From DASUPK01 sp963736685 (GTDB lineage Bacteria; Actinomycetota; Thermoleophilia; Solirubrobacterales; 70-9), in contig CAVTPZ010000006.1 of the NCBI GenBank assembly GCA_963736685.1, forward strand, positions 41,348-105,347: DNA of 64,000 bases, read 5' to 3'. Positions 63,937-64,000 of this stretch are shown piece after piece. Within the stretch, counting starts at the first letter, position 1. Each line of letters opens with the position of its first letter. The position numbers and the translations under genes are program-made. Under the pieces are notes generated by a model that made no database searches, was not told the origin of the DNA, and saw only the letters and a list, made by a program, of their open reading frames with translations.

Positions 63937-64000
63937 AGGTTTCTGCTTTCTGACGACTCAGGCAGCACGAACAGACTGGCTGACAACACGTAACCCACAA

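Noticed and set aside
1..64000. tRNA or rRNA genes, insertion sequences, prophage
   Set aside because: No T-loop-like GGTTCGAATCC with matching cloverleaf, no conserved rRNA segments, no transposase or integrase motifs and no target-site duplications were found by eye.

Overview
The window is about 64 kb of GC-rich bacterial chromosome, with genes packed tightly on both strands. Start codons are often GTG, many neighbours overlap by 1-4 nt (GTGA, ATGA, TGATG), and the gene content is actinobacterial: coenzyme F420 biosynthesis, a fused CofG/CofH FO synthase, a DtxR-type metal regulator, wax ester/diacylglycerol acyltransferase, GTP-type PEP carboxykinase and an Mycobacterium-like group 3b [NiFe] hydrogenase. 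The abundant small secreted glycine/aspartate repeat proteins and the divergent F420 genes suggest a deep-branching actinobacterium such as Thermoleophilia; that placement is inference. I see no tRNA, rRNA, CRISPR array, insertion sequence or phage gene.

Layout. 1-8 kb: a short-chain dehydrogenase fragment, the F420 genes npdG-cofD-cofC-cofE, a cupin, a zinc alcohol dehydrogenase, a membrane protein and fbiC. 8-18 kb: aquaporin, a lone NMT1/THI5-like binding protein, a GGDEF-EAL-GAF protein, mntH with its DtxR-type regulator and a matching operator, a YgfZ-like protein, and a coiled-coil protein with a DUF2130-like nuclease fold. 18-37 kb: genes matching the ethylmalonyl-CoA pathway (ccr, ecm, a MaoC hydratase, an acyl-CoA dehydrogenase, a malyl-CoA lyase-like gene) scattered among unrelated genes. 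37-49 kb: TrpB2, a large calcium-binding repeat protein, PEP carboxykinase, then an operon of WS/DGAT, 2-oxoacid:ferredoxin oxidoreductase gamma-alpha-beta and an FAD/Fe-S electron-transfer protein; two of these genes carry apparent single-base insertions. 49-58 kb: UspA, a GNAT/ADP-forming acyl-CoA synthetase fusion, and a seven-gene group 3b hydrogenase operon. 58-64 kb: an ArsR-controlled MFS exporter, a succinyl-CoA-ligase-like pair with a one-cluster ferredoxin and an HD protein, and a LuxR-type response regulator.

How it fits together (inference). Acetyl-CoA could be assimilated by the ethylmalonyl-CoA route, with 2-oxoacid:ferredoxin oxidoreductase and CoA ligases linking acyl-CoA and 2-oxoacid pools, PEP carboxykinase linking to sugars, and WS/DGAT storing surplus acyl chains. 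F420, ferredoxin and NAD(P)H pools are joined by NpdG, the FAD/Fe-S protein and the hydrogenase.

Sequence-level features beyond the genes: a TANNNT hexamer 6-10 nt before the start codon of at least seventeen genes (leaderless transcripts), seven of thirteen convergent gene pairs sharing a 4-nt stop overlap, a multi-hairpin intergenic repeat present twice, a probable CTG start codon, and clear operators for the DtxR- and ArsR-type regulators.
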